From an uncultured Acetatifactor sp. (GTDB taxonomy: Bacteria > Bacillota > Clostridia > Lachnospirales > Lachnospiraceae): 31,329 bases of DNA. The stretch covers positions 1 through 31,329 of the forward strand of contig CAJTZD010000023.1 of NCBI GenBank assembly GCA_910584235.1, written 5' to 3'. Positions 28,452-31,329 of the stretch are shown here, in pieces (within the stretch, counting starts at the first letter, position 1; each line of letters starts with the position of its first letter). A program made the position numbers and the translations under genes. A model generated the notes under the pieces. The model made no database searches. It saw only the letters and a list, made by a program, of their open reading frames with translations, and had not been told where the DNA came from.

Positions 28452-29540
28452 TCAGACATTTTCCAGGTAGTCCTTGTCCGGCAGCGGCGGAAACGGCGCG
28501 GCCGGCAAGGTCTGGTACCAGTAGGCCACCGAGGCAATATCGTCCTGCAAAGGCAGATACCTGCCGCCCTCTCTCCAGCCCAGGGCCTGAATGGTGACCC
28601 TTATATCACTCTGAAAACGCACCGGATCCACAATATGCCAGCGGTACAGTCCGAACCGAAACTGGCTGGAATACAGTCTGTCGGGCTCGATGATCTGGTG
28701 GAGTCCGGCATAGGGCGTGAGGAAAGGCCTGTAGCGGTCATGGGTATCCGGATCCTCAAAGCCGTAGGAGCCGCAGAAGTAGTCCTCGGTGCCTGTGCCG
28801 CAGATAGTGGGATATTCCCTGTCGCCGTCCAGGTAGAATTTAATCTCTCCCTCTCCCCACCAGCCGCCGTTGTTCACGCCCCAGGCCAGATAGGTCCCCA
28901 CGTAATGCCCCTGGCCCCGGACCCCGTCCAGGATGGTGTAATCGGACTTGTAGGGCAGCGGGTTCACCCGGCGGAACTGGGCGTGGAAATAGGCCGCGTC
29001 CTCCGGAATCTCCGTGAGGGCATAATCGATTTGATAATAGCACATGACATTTTCAGGGCCGATATCCTCCAGGGTAATCCGGCAGCTTTTGCGGAAAGGC
29101 ATCTGCCAGTAGCAGTTGTAGGCAATGCCCGGATTGATGCACACCGCAAGAGAAGTCAGCTGCACGGGATGGTCCCAGGTGGAGGCGAAAAAGTCTCCCA
29201 CAGGACATTCCACCGCGGGAGTCTCCTGCCCGTCCCAATAGAAGCGGATGATGGAGTTGCGCCCTTTGCTGGTGGGCACCATCCATATGTGCTGAATCAC
29301 CCCCGGCCCCTGAATGTTTGCAAGTTCTTTGGTCTCTCCGGGAGGAATGACTACATAAGGATTTACTTTCCAGCCTTTTCCCAGATCCCTGGCCGCCTCT
29401 CTGGCGCTGCCCTGCTCCAGTTCGCACCTGGCTCCCATCCCCGGCTCTCCGGTAGGGTTTTCCGCGCTGATGGACCTGCTCCTGGCGTTTGACAGACGGG
29501 TCAGATCCGCCATGCCTCCGACAATTCCGTTAAATTCCAT
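28452..29540 (-). CDS. GH172 (DUF2961) family glycosidase
   Basis: Member of the DUF2961 family, now GH172, whose characterised members act on alpha-D-fructofuranosides or D-arabinofuranosides. The family core is visible: the start with LSNARSRSIS, then PGVIQHIWM, the ESP-like VECPVGDFF, and the two Glu-bearing blocks WWGEGEIKFY and GTGTEDYFCGSYG, which hold the likely catalytic pair. I use the ATG at 29540 (362 aa) with AAAGGAG close before it; the frame is open 16 codons upstream inside AT-rich repeats. No signal peptide. GH172 proteins form trimers or larger rings. It lies between the LplA-like binding protein and the GH20 gene. The sugar specificity cannot be told from sequence alone. Confidence 0.88.
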   Translation of the reverse strand: MEFNGIVGGMADLTRLSNARSRSISAENPTGEPGMGARCELEQGSAREAARDLGKGWKVNPYVVIPPGETKELANIQGPGVIQHIWMVPTSKGRNSIIRFYWDGQETPAVECPVGDFFASTWDHPVQLTSLAVCINPGIAYNCYWQMPFRKSCRITLEDIGPENVMCYYQIDYALTEIPEDAAYFHAQFRRVNPLPYKSDYTILDGVRGQGHYVGTYLAWGVNNGGWWGEGEIKFYLDGDREYPTICGTGTEDYFCGSYGFEDPDTHDRYRPFLTPYAGLHQIIEPDRLYSSQFRFGLYRWHIVDPVRFQSDIRVTIQALGWREGGRYLPLQDDIASVAYWYQTLPAAPFPPLPDKDYLENV

Positions 29541-29543
29541 TTT

Positions 29544-29572
29544 ATTATAACTCCTTTCCTCTATGAAATCAA
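29544..29572 (-). promoter_or_regulatory. Promoter-like TTGATT/TATAAT overlapping the GH172 ribosome site
   Basis: On the minus strand TTGATT (29567-29572), 17 bp, then TATAAT (29544-29549). The -10 lies between the GGAG ribosome site and the ATG, so a transcript started here would be leaderless or lack the start. It may be a coincidence of AT-rich sequence. Confidence 0.3.
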
Positions 29573-29649
29573 TTTTTGAAGAAATCAATTTTTGAAGAAA
29601 TTAATCTTTGAAATCAATTTTTGAATCAATTTTTGAATCAATTTTTAAG
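29565..29649. repeat. Six AT-rich short direct repeats upstream of GH172
   Basis: Units of 12-16 bp built on ATCAATTTTTG start at about 29568, 29584, 29600 (two changes), 29613, 29625 and 29637. Each contains TTGATT when read on the minus strand. They fill the leader between the upstream gene's hairpin and the GH172 ribosome site, as expected for slippage or for an array of regulator sites. Confidence 0.9.
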
Positions 29650-29653
29650 TAAA

Positions 29654-29690
29654 TTGAAAGGCAGACCAGTGCCCCTAACCTGCCTTTCAA
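29654..29690. terminator. Hairpin after the LplA-like binding protein gene
   Basis: TTGAAAGGCAG (29654-29664) pairs perfectly with CTGCCTTTCAA (29680-29690) around a 15-nt loop, 41 bp after the binding-protein stop. Only a weak T-rich tail follows on the minus strand. Probably partial termination or 3' end protection, giving more binding protein than enzyme. Confidence 0.6.
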
Positions 29691-29731
29691 CGTTCAACTA
29701 TGTATCATTTTTTCTGTCGATTCCTGTCTCA

Positions 29732-31309
29732 TTACTTTCCCAGCTGTTCGGCCATCCACTGGTTTATCGTGGAAAGTCCCATTTCCTCTGCCTGCTTATA
29801 GAGCTTGTCCAGGGCAGCCTGGCACTCCTCCTCGGTCTCGGCAAAGATTGCTTTCTGGGTTTCCGAGTAGCACATATCATTGATGGAGTTCCAGAGATTG
29901 GCCATGTCTCCCTCCGTGGGAATACACTTATTCAGTTCGGACATGACGCGGGTATGTTTCACGGCACTCTTTAATCTCTCATAATAATCCAGCTGGTCCG
30001 GGTCGGATACCGCGGAGTCGATAAACGCGTTCTCATCGCCCTGGTCGCCGAAGATCCACACGCCTACGCCGAAATCATTCTGTCTGGACTTGCCTGCTTC
30101 CAGGCCCTCTCTGTAAGCGTCGGTGGTCATGGTATTGCCGTTCTCGTCATAGTCCCAGTGCTCTCCCTGGATACCCCAGGCGCCCAGCCTGCGGCCCTCT
30201 TCGCTGCGGGCCCATGAGATGAACTCGATGGCTCTTTCAGGGTCTTTGCAGTTCTTGGAGATGAAAGTTCCCGCCCAGCCGATACCGGTATTCACATTTA
30301 CAAGGGCATTGTCGCTGAGCTCATGCGTAAGCAGCTTCCAGCGGTAATCCGTACCTGCCTCTTTGGCAGCCGCATTGGAGGTCTGGGCCTCGTCGGTACT
30401 GCGGATCTGCATGAATGTCTTGCCGCTGTTGCGCACTTCACAATATTTGTCGTAGCCATAGGTCATGGACTCGGGTGTGATCAGCCCCTCGCGGTAGAAA
30501 CGGTTGAGCAGCTTGTAGTAATCCTGGATGCCCTCCATGCTTAAATAGTGGCAGGGCTTTCCATCCTTGTCATAGCCTAAGCTCCCGCTGCCGTTTACGC
30601 CCATCTGCTCGGCAAAGTACCACTGATTGCCCTCCAAAGGCAACAGGGGAATCACATCGGGGAATTTCTCTTTGCAGGCCAGCAGAGCATTCTCAATATC
30701 CTCAATGGAATTGAACTCAGGAGAGCCGATAGCTTCCCAGATGTCCAGCCGGTATGCCAGGCCTCTGGTTCCGCCGGAGAGCAGGGTATTGCCTTCGTCA
30801 ATGGCTTCCTGTGAGGTATAGGCGTTGAGCAGAGCGTAGTAATTGCCGTCGCTTCTGGTATTGTTGGCAATGACGGTCTCATTGGCGTGGATATCCACCC
30901 CGGTCTTCTCCACCAGCTCATTGTAACTGTAGCAGACGTCCGGATCGCTGAGCATGGTCTGACGGCCGCGGTTTTCACAATAGATCATGTCCGGCAGGTC
31001 GTTGGAGTTGATCAGCATGGCAATCTGCTCGGCGCTGTCCGCACGGATGATGTTGAAGCTGACGCCGGTCAGTTCCGTGATCTTGCGGGAAACCGGTTCG
31101 CTTCCCCACTCTGTCAGCCAGAACCAGGGAATGTCGATGAACAGATCGAATTCGATAGGCTCCCTGGACAGTTCGGTATTGCCCTCTTCCTGCTGAGCCG
31201 ATTCTTTTTTGTTGGCGGAAGCGCCGGCATCGTTAACGCCACATCCTGCCAGACAGCCAAGCAGCATACTGGCCGCCGCACACAGAGAGATAACTTTTTT
31301 CATTTTCAT
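29732..31309 (-). CDS. LplA-like extracellular solute-binding lipoprotein
   Basis: Binding protein of an oligosaccharide ABC importer, 525 residues. A lipoprotein signal peptide ends at LAGC (Cys23), followed by a Ser/Glu-rich linker (about 28-50). The mature part opens IEFDLFIDIPWFWLTEWGSE and contains SRKITELTGVSFNIIRAD, typical of the large LplA/YtcQ binding proteins that work with YteP/YtcP permeases and YesM/YesN systems. The ribosome site GAAAGGAAAG precedes the ATG at 31309, about 20 bp from the window edge. The matching permeases are not in the window; on this strand they should lie upstream, beyond 31329. The unit with GH172 and GH20 suggests uptake and intracellular breakdown of a complex glycan. 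Confidence 0.92.
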   Translation of the reverse strand: MKMKKVISLCAAASMLLGCLAGCGVNDAGASANKKESAQQEEGNTELSREPIEFDLFIDIPWFWLTEWGSEPVSRKITELTGVSFNIIRADSAEQIAMLINSNDLPDMIYCENRGRQTMLSDPDVCYSYNELVEKTGVDIHANETVIANNTRSDGNYYALLNAYTSQEAIDEGNTLLSGGTRGLAYRLDIWEAIGSPEFNSIEDIENALLACKEKFPDVIPLLPLEGNQWYFAEQMGVNGSGSLGYDKDGKPCHYLSMEGIQDYYKLLNRFYREGLITPESMTYGYDKYCEVRNSGKTFMQIRSTDEAQTSNAAAKEAGTDYRWKLLTHELSDNALVNVNTGIGWAGTFISKNCKDPERAIEFISWARSEEGRRLGAWGIQGEHWDYDENGNTMTTDAYREGLEAGKSRQNDFGVGVWIFGDQGDENAFIDSAVSDPDQLDYYERLKSAVKHTRVMSELNKCIPTEGDMANLWNSINDMCYSETQKAIFAETEEECQAALDKLYKQAEEMGLSTINQWMAEQLGK

Positions 31310-31329
31310 GTTTTTCTTTCCTTTCTTTT

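Overview
The window looks like chromosomal DNA of a GC-rich gut Lachnospiraceae (Clostridia), with an Eisenbergiella/Hungatella-like gene style. This is inferred from protein style, strong AGGAGG ribosome sites, LytTR and YesM/YesN two-component systems, sugar ABC transporters with lipoprotein binding proteins, and many intracellular glycosidases. No rRNA, tRNA, CRISPR array, transposase or phage gene was seen. Almost every gene is on the minus strand; only a LacI-kinase fusion and the YesM/YesN pair are on the plus strand.

Layout. (1) 1-5440, minus: MATE exporter, a 47-aa ORF resembling the start of an M20 peptidase, LytTR-type histidine kinase and response regulator, then ABC ATPase and the start of its ABC-2 permease. 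The last four resemble NatK/NatR-NatA/NatB arrangements. (2) 5801-14488, minus: ribokinase, sugar-binding lipoprotein, two sugar permeases, nucleoside hydrolase and a GH78 alpha-L-rhamnosidase. Divergent from it (14748-16652, plus) is a LacI repressor fused to a complete ribokinase-family domain, with inverted repeats in the shared promoter region. (3) 16913-22393, minus: a 33-residue protein, then the housekeeping genes mfd, pth and a NUDIX hydrolase. The NUDIX gene has a leader of 40-bp tandem hairpin repeats. (4) 22476-23398, minus: an AT-rich two-gene unit encoding a small unknown protein and a retropepsin-like aspartic protease. (5) 23520-26493, plus: YesM-type sensor kinase and YesN-type AraC response regulator. 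Convergent with these, 26758-31309 (minus) holds a GH20-like hexosaminidase, a GH172/DUF2961 protein and an LplA-like binding lipoprotein.

How the genes may work together. Region 2 reads as one regulated unit for taking up a ribose-containing glycoside or nucleoside. The ABC system would import it, the cytoplasmic rhamnosidase and nucleoside hydrolase would cleave it, and ribokinase would trap ribose as ribose-5-phosphate. The LacI-kinase fusion would sense the sugar. Region 5 is a YesM/YesN-controlled glycan unit whose permeases probably lie past the right edge.

The most unusual items are the LacI-PfkB fusion and its riboside-type operon, the retropepsin pair, the 33-residue protein, a palindromic repeat found at two distant sites, a Gly/Ala-rich insertion in Mfd, and short gene remnants between intact genes.
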